Assembly (NCBI GenBank): GCA_028868695.1
Contig: JAGWTZ010000001.1
Location: forward strand, 61,912 to 125,911
Length of the DNA stretch: 64,000 nt
Origin: Alphaproteobacteria bacterium
GTDB taxonomy: Bacteria; Pseudomonadota; Alphaproteobacteria; Rhizobiales; Aestuariivirgaceae
Direction: 5' to 3'
Part shown: positions 45,466-53,067 of the stretch, in pieces
How the letters are laid out: the number at the start of each line of letters is the position of its first letter
Position numbering within the stretch: position 1 is the stretch's first letter
The notes under the pieces: generated by a model
What the model was told of the DNA's origin: nothing
The model's database searches: none
What the model saw: only the letters and a program-made list of their open reading frames with translations
Translations under genes and position numbers: made by a program

Positions 45466-46624
45466 GGCCTGGCGCAACTGGCTGATCCTTGGCGGGCGCG
45501 GCGCAGGCAAGACGCGCGCCGGTGCTGAATTCCTGCGCGCCAAGGCGCTGGGCCTGTGGGGCCCGCCTGTGAGGCAGCTGGCGCTCATCGGCCCTTCTCT
45601 GGGCGAGGCGCGCGCCGTGATGGTGGAAGGCCCTTCTGGCCTGCTGGCCATCCACGCCGAGGAAGAGCGGCCGGACCATGAGCCATCGAAGCGCCTGATC
45701 ACCTGGCCCAACGGCGCGGTGGCGCAAGTGTTTTCCGCCGATGAGCCGGAAAGCCTGCGCGGCCCGCAGTTTGAACTGGCCTGGTGTGACGAGCTGGCGA
45801 AATGGAGCCGCGCCGCCGAGCTTTGGGCGCAGCTGCAATTCGCCCTGCGCCTGGGTGAGAACCCGCGCGCCGTGATCACCACCACGCCCCGGCCAACGGC
45901 ACTGCTCAAGCAACTGTTGGCCGACCCTGCAACCGTCACCAGCAGAGCCACCACCTTTGCCAATGCCGCCAACCTGGCGCCAGCCTTCATCAAAGATGTT
46001 GAGGCCCGTTATGGCGGCACAAGGCTGGGGCGGCAGGAATTGCTGGGCGAGCTGATCGAGGATGATCCGGACGCGCTGTTCAAGCGTGCCGATATTGAGC
46101 GCCTGCGCGTGGCTTTGGTGCCGGAACTGCTGCGCATCGTTGTGGCGGTGGACCCGCCGGCCAGCCACCATGCCAAGAGCAATGCCTGCGGCATTGTTAT
46201 GGCGGGCGTGGACAGGCAGGGCCACTGTTTCGTTCTGGCCGATGCCTCGCTGGAGCGCGCCCGCCCCAGGGCCTGGGCCGACAAGGTTGTGGCCCTGTGG
46301 CGCGCCAACAAGGCCTCCCGCGTGGTGGCCGAGGTGAACCAGGGCGGCGCGATGGTGGAGGCTGTGCTGCGCCAGGCCGAGCCGAACCTGCCATTCCGCG
46401 CCGTGCATGCAAGGCTGGCCAAGCGCGCCCGGGCCGAGCCAGTGGCCGCACTTTATGAGCGCGGCCTGGTGCACCATGCCGGAAGCTTCCCGGCGCTGGA
46501 GGATGAGATGTGCGCGGTGATTGAAGACGCCAAAAGCCCCGACCGGCTGGACGCGCTGGTCTGGGCGCTGACGGACCTGATGCTTTCGCGCAACGCCCAT
46601 GGCCCGCGGGTGCGGGTGGTCTGA
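45374..46624 (+). CDS. GTA large terminase (packaging ATPase/nuclease, g2)
   Basis: About 416 residues from GTG 45374. Walker A LGGRGAGKT at about 39-47; Walker B LAWCDE with Asp139/Glu140; coupling motif ITTTPRPT. The RNase H-like nuclease domain starts IVVAVDPPAS with a metal Asp near 260 and ends with an Asp in DRLDALVWALTDLML. It pumps DNA into the prohead and cuts it. The length is slightly short for phage TerL but normal for GTAs. Followed by a 153-bp gap filled with a palindromic repeat. Confidence 0.94.
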   Translation: MSQALSPQQIQTLLNEWRLWARPDQLPPQPEAWRNWLILGGRGAGKTRAGAEFLRAKALGLWGPPVRQLALIGPSLGEARAVMVEGPSGLLAIHAEEERPDHEPSKRLITWPNGAVAQVFSADEPESLRGPQFELAWCDELAKWSRAAELWAQLQFALRLGENPRAVITTTPRPTALLKQLLADPATVTSRATTFANAANLAPAFIKDVEARYGGTRLGRQELLGELIEDDPDALFKRADIERLRVALVPELLRIVVAVDPPASHHAKSNACGIVMAGVDRQGHCFVLADASLERARPRAWADKVVALWRANKASRVVAEVNQGGAMVEAVLRQAEPNLPFRAVHARLAKRARAEPVAALYERGLVHHAGSFPALEDEMCAVIEDAKSPDRLDALVWALTDLMLSRNAHGPRVRVV

Positions 46625-46629
46625 AGCGG

Positions 46630-46754
46630 CCCCTCATCCGGCGCGTCGCGCCACCTTCTCGCCTGAAGGGGAGAAGGGTGTAGTGGCGGACAAGAATTTT
46701 TGCCCCTCGCCCCTTCAGGGGAGAGGGTGCTCGCGATCGCGTGCGGGTGAGGGG
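46630..46754. repeat. Palindromic CCCCTCATCC...TGAGGGG repeat between terL and portal
   Basis: The ends are CCCCTCATCC and GGGTGAGGGG. Internal hairpins include CTTCTC GCCTGAAGG GGAGAAG and CTCGCCCCTTCAGGGGAGAG. Same family as 38493-38607. Confidence 0.85.
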
Positions 46755-46777
46755 CTGCGGCCCAAATTGGAGAAACC

Positions 46778-47905
46778 ATGTTCGACAAACTCAAATCCCT
46801 CTTTGTGCCGGAGCGCAAGGAGCTGCCGAATATTCCGCTCGTCAGCCTCTACAACATCGGCCAGCCCTATTGGGCGCCGCGCAATTACCAGCATTTTGCC
46901 CGCGCCGGATTTTCCGGCAATGCCGTGGCTTATCGCTGCGTGCGCATGATTGCCGAGGCGGCGGCTTCCGTGCCGTTGCTGCTCTACAAGGGGCCGGCCG
47001 AGCTTGCGGCCCACCCGTTCCTTGACCTGCTGCGCCAGCCCAACCCGGCCCAGGGGCGCCAGGAACTCATCGAAAATATCGTGTCTTTCCTGCTGGTTGC
47101 GGGCAATTCCTATATTGAAGTCTCAAGCCTGGAAGGAACCCCGCGCGAGCTTGTGCCGCTGCGGCCCGACCGCGTGCAAGTGGTGCCCGGCGCGAAGGGC
47201 TGGGTGGAAGGCTACAGATATTCCGTGAACGGATCATTTGTGAACCTGCACGCCGCCAGCGTGCTGCACCTCAAGCTTTTCAACCCGCTGGATGATTACT
47301 ATGGCCTTTCGCCGCTGGACGCCGCCGCCCGCAGCCTGGACACGCACAACGCCGCTTCCGCTTGGAACAAGGCGATGCTCGACAACGCCGCAAGGCCATC
47401 GGGCGCGCTGGTGTTCTCCGGCGGCGATGGCCAGCTGACCGCCGATCAATTCGATCGCCTGAAAAAAGAGCTGGAGGAAAATTTCCAGAGCGCCGCCAAC
47501 GCCGGCCGCCCCATGGTGCTGGAGGGCGGGCTGGATTGGAAGGAGATGGGCTTCTCTCCGAAGGACATGGACTTCATCAACTCCAAGAACAATGCGGCGC
47601 GCGAGATTGCCTTGGCCTTTGGCGTGCCGCCCATGCTGCTGGGCATTCCCGGCGACAACACCTATGCGAACTATGCCGAGGCCAACCGCGTGTTCTGGCG
47701 GCAGAGCGTGATCCCGATCCTGCGGCGCGTGACTGATGCCCTAGCCCAGAACGTGGGTGCGCAGTTTGAAGACGGCCTGCGGCTGGAGCCGGACCTCGAC
47801 CAGGTGGAGGCCCTGAGCCACGACCGGGACGCGCTGTGGACGCGCGTCAACAACGCCAGCTTCCTCACCGATGCCGAGAAGCGGCAGGCGGTGGGGTACC
47901 GGTGA
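46778..47905 (+). CDS. GTA portal protein (HK97-type, g3)
   Basis: 375 residues. Family features: NAVAYRCVRMIAEAAASVPLLLYKG near the N-terminus, LLVAGNSYIEV, HLKLFNPLDDYYGLSPLDAAARSLDTHNAASAWNKAMLDNAARPSGAL, and the C-terminal FGVPPMLLGIPGDNTYANYAEANRVFWRQSVIPIL. The portal forms the dodecameric ring through which DNA enters. Length matches GTA portals. No g3.5 gene follows; a repeat fills the gap. Confidence 0.95.
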   Translation: MFDKLKSLFVPERKELPNIPLVSLYNIGQPYWAPRNYQHFARAGFSGNAVAYRCVRMIAEAAASVPLLLYKGPAELAAHPFLDLLRQPNPAQGRQELIENIVSFLLVAGNSYIEVSSLEGTPRELVPLRPDRVQVVPGAKGWVEGYRYSVNGSFVNLHAASVLHLKLFNPLDDYYGLSPLDAAARSLDTHNAASAWNKAMLDNAARPSGALVFSGGDGQLTADQFDRLKKELEENFQSAANAGRPMVLEGGLDWKEMGFSPKDMDFINSKNNAAREIALAFGVPPMLLGIPGDNTYANYAEANRVFWRQSVIPILRRVTDALAQNVGAQFEDGLRLEPDLDQVEALSHDRDALWTRVNNASFLTDAEKRQAVGYR

Positions 47906-47928
47906 TGTAGCCCCTGCCAACCTGACCC

Positions 47929-48016
47929 CGTCACCCCTGCGAAGGCAGGGGCCCAGCTTTGGCTGGCTCTGGAGCGGGCGAGTTTAAGCGGAATCCCCGC
48001 CTTCGCGAGGATGACG
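47929..48016. repeat. Palindromic intergenic repeat, diverged GTCATTCCCGCG family, copy 3
   Basis: CGTCACCCCTGCGAAGGCAG at the left and CCGCCTTCGCGAGGATGACG at the right are inverted relatives of the arms at 37284-37374. It lies between portal and prohead protease within the GTA transcription unit. Confidence 0.8.
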
Positions 48017-48045
48017 GAATATCCAATTCAGAAAATGGAACAAAC

Positions 48046-48546
48046 ATGACCCTTCGTCTCAAGCGGCGCGGGCTGGAACTGCCATTGTCGGCAGGGCCTG
48101 GCACCGGCGTGTTCGCGGGCTATGCCTCGCTGTTCAATGTGCCAGATGCCTCTGGCGACATTGTGTTGCCCGGCGCTTTCCACACTTCGCTCATCCGCCG
48201 GCCGGCCGAGGACATACGCATGCTGTTCCAGCATGACCCAGCCGAGCCGGTGGGCACCTGGGTGGAAGTGCGCGAAACGGACAAGGGCCTCTATGTGCTG
48301 GGCCGCCTCGACAAGAATGTGCAGCGCGGCCGGGAACTTCTCTCGCTGCTGGAATGCGGCGGCATTGACGGGCTCTCGATTGGCTTCAAGACGGTGGCCG
48401 CCCGCAAGGACAAAGCCAGCGGTGCCCGCCTGCTGGCCCGCATCGACCTGTGGGAGATCTCGCTCGTCACCTTCCCCATGCTGGACGGCGCGCGGGTTGG
48501 CGCGGTGAAGCAAATGGCCGCGGCGGCATTCAAGGCCGCAACCTGA
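48046..48546 (+). CDS. GTA prohead protease (HK97 family, g4)
   Basis: 166 residues from ATG 48046. The fold starts VFAGYASLFNVPDASGDIVLPGAF. The catalytic His is in MLFQHDPAEPVG and the Ser in GGIDGLSIGFKT, followed by LWEISLVTFPM. It cleaves the capsid protein scaffold region during maturation. The frame stays open upstream through the repeat, but no ribosome site supports an earlier start. Confidence 0.93.
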   Translation: MTLRLKRRGLELPLSAGPGTGVFAGYASLFNVPDASGDIVLPGAFHTSLIRRPAEDIRMLFQHDPAEPVGTWVEVRETDKGLYVLGRLDKNVQRGRELLSLLECGGIDGLSIGFKTVAARKDKASGARLLARIDLWEISLVTFPMLDGARVGAVKQMAAAAFKAAT

Positions 48547-48549
48547 ATT

Positions 48550-48649
48550 CTCCCTCCCCCTTGCGGGGAGGGCCGGGCTGGGGGTCGCTCTGAACCTTCA
48601 ACCCTCGCTCTGCGGAGCACGTTGGACTGTTCGGAGCAACCCCCACCCC
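48550..48649. repeat. Palindromic repeat between prohead protease and capsid
   Basis: Hairpin CCCTCCCC CTTGC GGGGAGGG at about 48552-48572, plus an inverted pair GGGCTGGGGGT / ACCCCCACCC about 55 bp apart. The first hairpin recurs at 51366-51389. Confidence 0.8.
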
Positions 48650-48674
48650 TAAACTGAAACGGAGTACTTTCAAC

Positions 48675-49880
48675 ATGGATACGCTTGAAACCAAGGTGGC
48701 GGCTTCGGCCGCTGCTGATTACGGCGATGTGCTCACCGCCTTCGAGGCCTTCAAGGAGGCCAATGACGAGCGCCTGGCGCAGATTGAAAAGCGCCAGAGC
48801 GCTGACACGGTCACCACCGAGAAGGTGGACCGCATCAACAAGGCGCTGGATGAGATGATCCTCAAATCCCGCCGCCCGCAGCTGGCCGCCTCTCCGGCCG
48901 GTGAGCCGAGCGAGCACAAGAAGGCTTTCGAAACCTATGTGCGCAAGGGCGACGCCTTCGCTCTCAACGCCATGGAAGCCAAGGCGATGAGCGTGGGCTC
49001 CGGCCAGGATGGCGGCTATCTCGTGCCGCCGGAAACAGAGGCCGAAATCGGCCGCCTGATCTCCAAGGCTTCGCCGTTCCGCGATATTTGCGATGTACGC
49101 CAGATTTCGGCCATGGTGCACAACAAGCCCTTCAACACCAATGGCCACCAGGCCGGCTGGATCGGCGAAGCCACCGCCCGCCCGCAGACCACCTCGGCCA
49201 CGCTGGCGCAGCTTTCCTACCAGACCATGGAACTCTATGCGATGCCCGCCGCCACCCAGGCGCTGCTGGATGACTCGGTCGTCAACATTGACGACTGGAT
49301 GGCCCGCGAAGTGCAGACCGTGGTCGGCGAGCAGGAAACCAGCGCCTTCACCAATGGCGACGGCATCACCGCGCCCAAGGGGCTGCTGACCTACCCCAAG
49401 GTGGCGCAAGGCTCCTGGACCTGGGGCAACACCGGCTACATCGCCACGGGCGTGGCCGGAGGCTGGGCGGCCACCGCGCCATCCGACAAGCTCTTGGACC
49501 TCGTCTATTCGGTGAAGGCCGGCTACCGCACCGGCGGCCGCTTCATGATGAGCCGCAACACGCAAAGCCAGATCCGCAAGTTCAAGGACAACCAGAACCA
49601 GTATCTCTGGCAGCCGGCCCAGGCCGCCGACCAGGCGCCCACGCTGATGGGCTTCCCGGTGACCGAGAATGAATACATGCCCGACATTGCCACAGGCATC
49701 TTTGGCGTGGCCTTCGGCAACTTCCACCGCGGCTACCTGATTGTCGACCGCATTGGCGTGCGCGTGCTGCGCGATCCCTACACCGCCAAGCCTTACGTGC
49801 TGTTCTATGTGACCAAGCGCGTGGGCGGCGGCATGCAGGATTTCGACGCCATCAAGCTGCTGAAGTTCGACGTGTCGTAG
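48675..49880 (+). CDS. GTA major capsid protein (HK97 fold, g5)
   Basis: 401 residues. An N-terminal charged helical delta-domain (about 1-100, FEAFKEANDERLAQIEKRQS) is expected to be removed by the prohead protease. The capsid domain follows with GSGQDGGYLVPPETEAEIGRLI, ETSAFTNGDGITAPKGLLTYP and SPFRDICDVRQIS. The C-terminus has FGNFHRGYLIVDRIGVRVLRDPYTAKPYVLFYVTKRVGG, as in GTA/HK97-type capsids. It forms the DNA-containing shell. Palindromic repeats flank the gene on both sides. Confidence 0.96.
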   Translation: MDTLETKVAASAAADYGDVLTAFEAFKEANDERLAQIEKRQSADTVTTEKVDRINKALDEMILKSRRPQLAASPAGEPSEHKKAFETYVRKGDAFALNAMEAKAMSVGSGQDGGYLVPPETEAEIGRLISKASPFRDICDVRQISAMVHNKPFNTNGHQAGWIGEATARPQTTSATLAQLSYQTMELYAMPAATQALLDDSVVNIDDWMAREVQTVVGEQETSAFTNGDGITAPKGLLTYPKVAQGSWTWGNTGYIATGVAGGWAATAPSDKLLDLVYSVKAGYRTGGRFMMSRNTQSQIRKFKDNQNQYLWQPAQAADQAPTLMGFPVTENEYMPDIATGIFGVAFGNFHRGYLIVDRIGVRVLRDPYTAKPYVLFYVTKRVGGGMQDFDAIKLLKFDVS

Positions 49881-49886
49881 CAGCAA

Positions 49887-49953
49887 GGCGAATGGCGAAT
49901 GGTAAGTGGCGAATGGGCCGCTTCCATTCGCCATTCACTATTCGCCATTCGCC
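49887..49953. repeat. 30-nt imperfect inverted repeat between capsid and adaptor genes
   Basis: Left arm 49887-49916 and right arm 49924-49953 are built from GGCGAATGG / CCATTCGCC units, complementary with three mismatches, and separated by a 7-nt loop (GCCGCTT in effect). As RNA it would form a very long hairpin 6 bp behind the capsid stop. Different family from the other repeats in the window. Confidence 0.9.
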
Positions 49954-49967
49954 CCTTTGGAGCCTTC

Positions 49968-50537
49968 ATGCCCCTTCTTCTCACTTCCCCGCCCACGGCG
50001 GAGCCCGTCACCCTGCCTGACGTGAAGGCACACTTGCGCCTCACCATCAGCGATGATGATGCCTATCTCACCGCGCTCATCACTGCCGCGCGGCGCGCGC
50101 TTGAAAGCCGCTATGGCCTGTGCCTGATGCGCCAGGCTTGGGCGCTGTTTGCCGATGGCTGGCCGGGGGACGGCGTGTTTGCGCTGCCGCTGTGGCCTGT
50201 GCTTTCAGTGGATGGCCTGACCAGCTTTGGCGATGATGACACGCCGGCCACCATCGACCCGGCGCATTATGTGCTCGATGCCGCATCGCGGCCCGCGCGT
50301 TTGGCGCTGCGCCAGGGCCGCGTGTTCGCCCCGCCGGGCCGCAGGATCAACGGCCTGAAGCTGGCCTTCACCGCGGGCTTCGGCGCGGATGCCAGCGCCG
50401 TGCCGGGCGAAATCAGGCAGGCCCTGCTGGCCACCATTGCCGATTGGTACCAGAACCGCGGCGATGCCGGCGGCGGCAACCTGCCGCCCGTGGCGCTGGA
50501 AGCCATGGCGGCCTACCGCAATGCGAGGCTTGCATGA
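49968..50537 (+). CDS. GTA head-tail adaptor (g6)
   Basis: 189 residues from ATG 49968 with a TTTGGAG site. The start TSPPTAEPVTLPDVKAHLRLTISDDDAYLTALITAARRALESRYG is typical of head-tail connector gp6-like proteins, as are the central strands and the C-terminal helices EIRQALLATIADWYQNRGD. It docks on the portal. Its stop overlaps the tail terminator gene directly, leaving no room for the expected stopper. Confidence 0.9.
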   Translation: MPLLLTSPPTAEPVTLPDVKAHLRLTISDDDAYLTALITAARRALESRYGLCLMRQAWALFADGWPGDGVFALPLWPVLSVDGLTSFGDDDTPATIDPAHYVLDAASRPARLALRQGRVFAPPGRRINGLKLAFTAGFGADASAVPGEIRQALLATIADWYQNRGDAGGGNLPPVALEAMAAYRNARLA

Positions 50538-50941
50538 TCCAGCCAGGCCTTGCCGTGCAACAGGCGATGAAGGCGGCCCTTGCTGCCTCGCCCGCACTCA
50601 CCAGCCTGCTGGGGGGCGCGCATGTCTATGACGAGGTGCCACGCGGCGCCACCGCCCCGCATGTGCTGTTCACCGCCATCGAGACGCGCGACTGGAGCGT
50701 TGCCGACCAGAAGGCGCATGAGAGTTTCGTGACGCTGGAAGTGGCCTCGAAAAGCCGGAGCCGGGCGCAGGTTCAAGCCATCATCCAGGCGATTGAAACG
50801 GCGCTGGATGGCGCGGCACCTGCGCTTTCTGGCCATGCTCTCACCAACCTGCGCTGTGTTTTCATTTCCGCCGCGCGCCAAAAGAGCGCCGACACCTTTT
50901 CGGCGCAGATGCGCTTCCGCGCCGCCACTGAACCTCTGTAA
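50534..50941 (+). CDS. GTA tail terminator, DUF3168 (g8)
   Basis: 135 residues. DUF3168 pattern: IQPGLAVQQAMKAALAASPALTSLLGGAHVYDEVPRGATAPHVLFTAIETRDWS, then the ferredoxin-like fold end FISAARQKSADTFSAQMRFRAAT. It caps the tail tube and joins it to the head. ATG overlaps g6 by 4 bp. Confidence 0.93.
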   Translation: MIQPGLAVQQAMKAALAASPALTSLLGGAHVYDEVPRGATAPHVLFTAIETRDWSVADQKAHESFVTLEVASKSRSRAQVQAIIQAIETALDGAAPALSGHALTNLRCVFISAARQKSADTFSAQMRFRAATEPL

Positions 50942-50953
50942 CGGAGATCACCC

Positions 50954-51361
50954 ATGACTGCACAACGCGGGCGCGACCTGCTGCTCAAGATCGATTCCAC
51001 CGGCAACGGCGCCTACATCACCGTGGCCGGCCTTCGCGCCAACACGCTGAGCTTCAACGCCGAGGCGGTGGATGCCTCGGCCCAGGACTCGGCCGGCGCA
51101 TGGAAAGAACTGCTGGCCGGGGCGGGCCTCAAGTCCGCGCAGATCAAGGGGCAGGGCATTTTCAAGAATGCCGCCTCTGACGCCACCATCCGCCAGTATT
51201 TCTTCAACGGCACCATCGTGAACTGGCAGATCGTCATCCCCGCCTTCGGCACGTTGACCGGGCTGTTCCAGATCACCGCGCTGGATTTCAGCGGGCGGCA
51301 TGATGGTGAAGTGACCTTTGACCTGAGCCTGGTGAGCGCCGGGCAGCTGAGCTTTGCGTAA
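50954..51361 (+). CDS. GTA major tail (tube) protein (g9)
   Basis: 135 residues. The TP901-1-like/GTA major tail protein pattern is GRDLLLKIDSTGNGAYITVAGLRANTLSFNAEAVDASAQDSAGAWKELLAGAGLKSAQIKGQGIF, with a beta-rich end GTLTGLFQITALDFSGRHDGEVTFDLSLVSAGQLSF. Stacked hexamers make the tail tube. Followed by a short hairpin. Confidence 0.94.
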   Translation: MTAQRGRDLLLKIDSTGNGAYITVAGLRANTLSFNAEAVDASAQDSAGAWKELLAGAGLKSAQIKGQGIFKNAASDATIRQYFFNGTIVNWQIVIPAFGTLTGLFQITALDFSGRHDGEVTFDLSLVSAGQLSFA

Positions 51362-51365
51362 GTTT

Positions 51366-51389
51366 CTCCCTCCCCCTTGTGGGGAGGGG
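51366..51389. repeat. Short hairpin between tail-tube and chaperone genes
   Basis: A perfect 8-bp stem CCCTCCCC / GGGGAGGG with loop CTTGT lies 7 bp behind the g9 stop. The same stem occurs at 48552-48572. There is no following T-tract, so it is more likely an mRNA-stabilising structure or repeat remnant than a full terminator. Confidence 0.75.
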
Positions 51390-51408
51390 AACTTCAAGGA
51401 GAAAACCA

Positions 51409-51717
51409 ATGCCGAACCGTCACCGTGGTGAAATCGCTGCCGAGCTGGGCGGCAAGACCTATACGCTGGTGCTCACCCTGGGCGCGCTGGCCGAGATTGA
51501 GGACGCCTATGGCGGCGAAGACATGATCGCCATCGCCGAGCGCTTCGAGGGCGGCCGCATCAAGGCGTCAGACGCCATCAAGGTGATTGGCGCGGGCCTG
51601 CGCGGCGCGGGCGAGGCCATCAGCAATGAAGAGGTGGCGCGGCTTTCCGTGCCCGGCGGTGCGGCGGGTTATCTGCGCATCGTGGCCGAGCTGTTGAAGG
51701 CCACCTTCTCGCCATGA
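51409..51717 (+). CDS. GTA tail assembly protein g10 (GTA TAM family)
   Basis: 102 residues from ATG 51409 with an AAGGAG site. The pattern HRGEIAAELGGKTYTLVLTLGALAEIEDAYGGEDMIAIAERFEGGRIKASDAIKVIGAGLRGAG is that of the GTA gp10 tail-assembly family. It probably acts as a chaperone for the tape measure. Its end overlaps the next gene as ATGA. Confidence 0.9.
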   Translation: MPNRHRGEIAAELGGKTYTLVLTLGALAEIEDAYGGEDMIAIAERFEGGRIKASDAIKVIGAGLRGAGEAISNEEVARLSVPGGAAGYLRIVAELLKATFSP

Positions 51718-51917
51718 GCGCTGCTGCAACTGCATTTCCCTGGGCGCGTTTCATGCGCGCAGGCATGGGAGAGCTTGGCCTCTCGCCATCCGAATTCTGG
51801 CGCAGCACGCCGCGCGAAATCGCCGCGGCAACCGGGCCTGCCCCTCCCCAGCCCCTGCTGCGCCAGAACCTTGTTTCCCTGATGGAGCTGTTTCCCGATG
51901 AACCCCAGCCAGACTGA
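51714..51917 (+). CDS. GTA tail assembly chaperone g10.1 (rcc01693-like)
   Basis: 67 residues: FPWARFMRAGMGELGLSPSEFWRSTPREIAAATG is the typical small phage tail chaperone found between g10 and the tape measure. It overlaps g10 by 4 bp and g11 by 20 bp. No slippery sequence for a g10/g10.1 frameshift was seen. Confidence 0.88.
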   Translation: MSAAATAFPWARFMRAGMGELGLSPSEFWRSTPREIAAATGPAPPQPLLRQNLVSLMELFPDEPQPD

Positions 51918-52437
51918 TCAATTGGCGCAAAGTGCTGCTGAACTGCGCAGCCAGATGGAAGAGCTGAACGGCCTTGCCGACGCCTTCGGCAACAAGCTGG
52001 TGAACAGCTTCGCCAGCGCCGTGCTGCATGGCAAGAGCCTTTCCGACACGCTGCGCTCGATGGTGTTGAGCCTGAGCCAGATGGCGCTTTCCGCCGCACT
52101 CAAGCCTTTGGGCAGCCTCATCGGCTCGCTCTTTGCCAATGCCAGGGGCAATGTGTTTGCGGGCGGCAGCGTTATGCCCTTTGCCGATGGCGGCGTTGTC
52201 AATTCACCCATGCTGTTCGGCATGAAGGGCGGCCTTGGCCTGATGGGCGAGGCAGGGCCCGAGGCGATCATGCCGCTGGCCCGCGGGCCGGATGGCGCGC
52301 TGGGCGTGCGTGGCGGCGGCGCGATGAATGTCACCATCAACATCGCAACGCCGGATGTGCAGGGCTTCGCCGCTTCGCAAGGCCAGATCGCCGCGCAGAT
52401 GGCCCGGGCCCTTGCACGCGCCCGGCGCAACATGTGA
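51898..52437 (+). CDS. GTA tape measure protein (g11), very short
   Basis: 179 residues. Helical N-terminus (LAQSAAELRSQMEELNGLADAFGNKLVNSFASAVLHGKSLSDTLRSM), a hydrophobic stretch (LSLSQMALSAALKPLGSLIGSLFA) and the Gly-rich end typical of GTA tape measures (FADGGVVNSPMLFGMKGGLGLMGEAGPEAIMPLARG). Tape measure length sets tail length, so a short tail is expected. It overlaps g10.1. Confidence 0.9.
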   Translation: MNPSQTDQLAQSAAELRSQMEELNGLADAFGNKLVNSFASAVLHGKSLSDTLRSMVLSLSQMALSAALKPLGSLIGSLFANARGNVFAGGSVMPFADGGVVNSPMLFGMKGGLGLMGEAGPEAIMPLARGPDGALGVRGGGAMNVTINIATPDVQGFAASQGQIAAQMARALARARRNM

Positions 52438-52446
52438 GGCGGCGCC

Positions 52447-53067
52447 ATGGCTTTTGACAATGTGCGTTTTCCCGTTTCCATCTCGCGCGGCCTGACCGGC
52501 GGGCCTGAACGCCGCACTGACGTGGTGATGACAGCCTCCGGCCAGGAAGAGCGCAACGCCCGCTGGGCCAATTCGCGCCGCAGGTACAATGCCGGCTATG
52601 GCGTGAAATCGCTGGATGACATTCACGCCGTGATCAGCTTCTTCGAGGAGCGGCGCGGGCGGCTTTATGCCTTCCGCTTCAAGGATCATGCCGATTTCAA
52701 ATCCTGCAAGCCCTCGCAAGCCGTGGGCGCCACTGACCAGGTGATCGGCACGGGCGATGGCGTGACGACGGCCTTCCAGTTGGTGAAGGCCTATGGCAGT
52801 ACGCGCAGCTATGTGCGGGTGATCACTGCCCCGGTGGCAGGCACCGTGCTGGCCAGCGTGAATGGCGTGGCCACTGCGGCCTTCAGTGTTGATGCCACCA
52901 CGGGCCTCATCACCTTCGCAACACCGCCAGCCGCTGGCGCGGTGATTGCCGCGGGCTTCGAGTTCGATGTGCCGGTGCGCTTTGACACTGACCAGATCAG
53001 GATCAACCTTGCGCATTTTGCCGGCGGCGACATTCCCGACATTCCCCTGATCGAGGTGCGGCCATGA
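52447..53067 (+). CDS. GTA distal tail protein, DUF2460 (g12)
   Basis: 206 residues. DUF2460 signature: FDNVRFPVSISRGLTGGPERRTDVVMTASGQEERNARWANSRRRYNAGYGVKSLDDIHAVISFFEERRGRLYAFRFKDHADFKS, and the end RFDTDQIRINLAHFAGGDIPDIPLIEVR. It makes the ring at the tail tip. Overlaps g13 by 4 bp. Confidence 0.94.
   Translation: MAFDNVRFPVSISRGLTGGPERRTDVVMTASGQEERNARWANSRRRYNAGYGVKSLDDIHAVISFFEERRGRLYAFRFKDHADFKSCKPSQAVGATDQVIGTGDGVTTAFQLVKAYGSTRSYVRVITAPVAGTVLASVNGVATAAFSVDATTGLITFATPPAAGAVIAAGFEFDVPVRFDTDQIRINLAHFAGGDIPDIPLIEVRP

Noticed and set aside
46630..46754. Simple rho-independent terminator after terL
   Set aside because: The hairpins lack a following T-tract and the element recurs elsewhere, including inside a gene, so it is a dispersed repeat; partial termination remains possible.
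51600..51760. Programmed frameshift between tail chaperones g10 and g10.1
   Set aside because: The genes overlap only as ATGA and no slippery heptamer is present; two separate proteins are the simpler reading.
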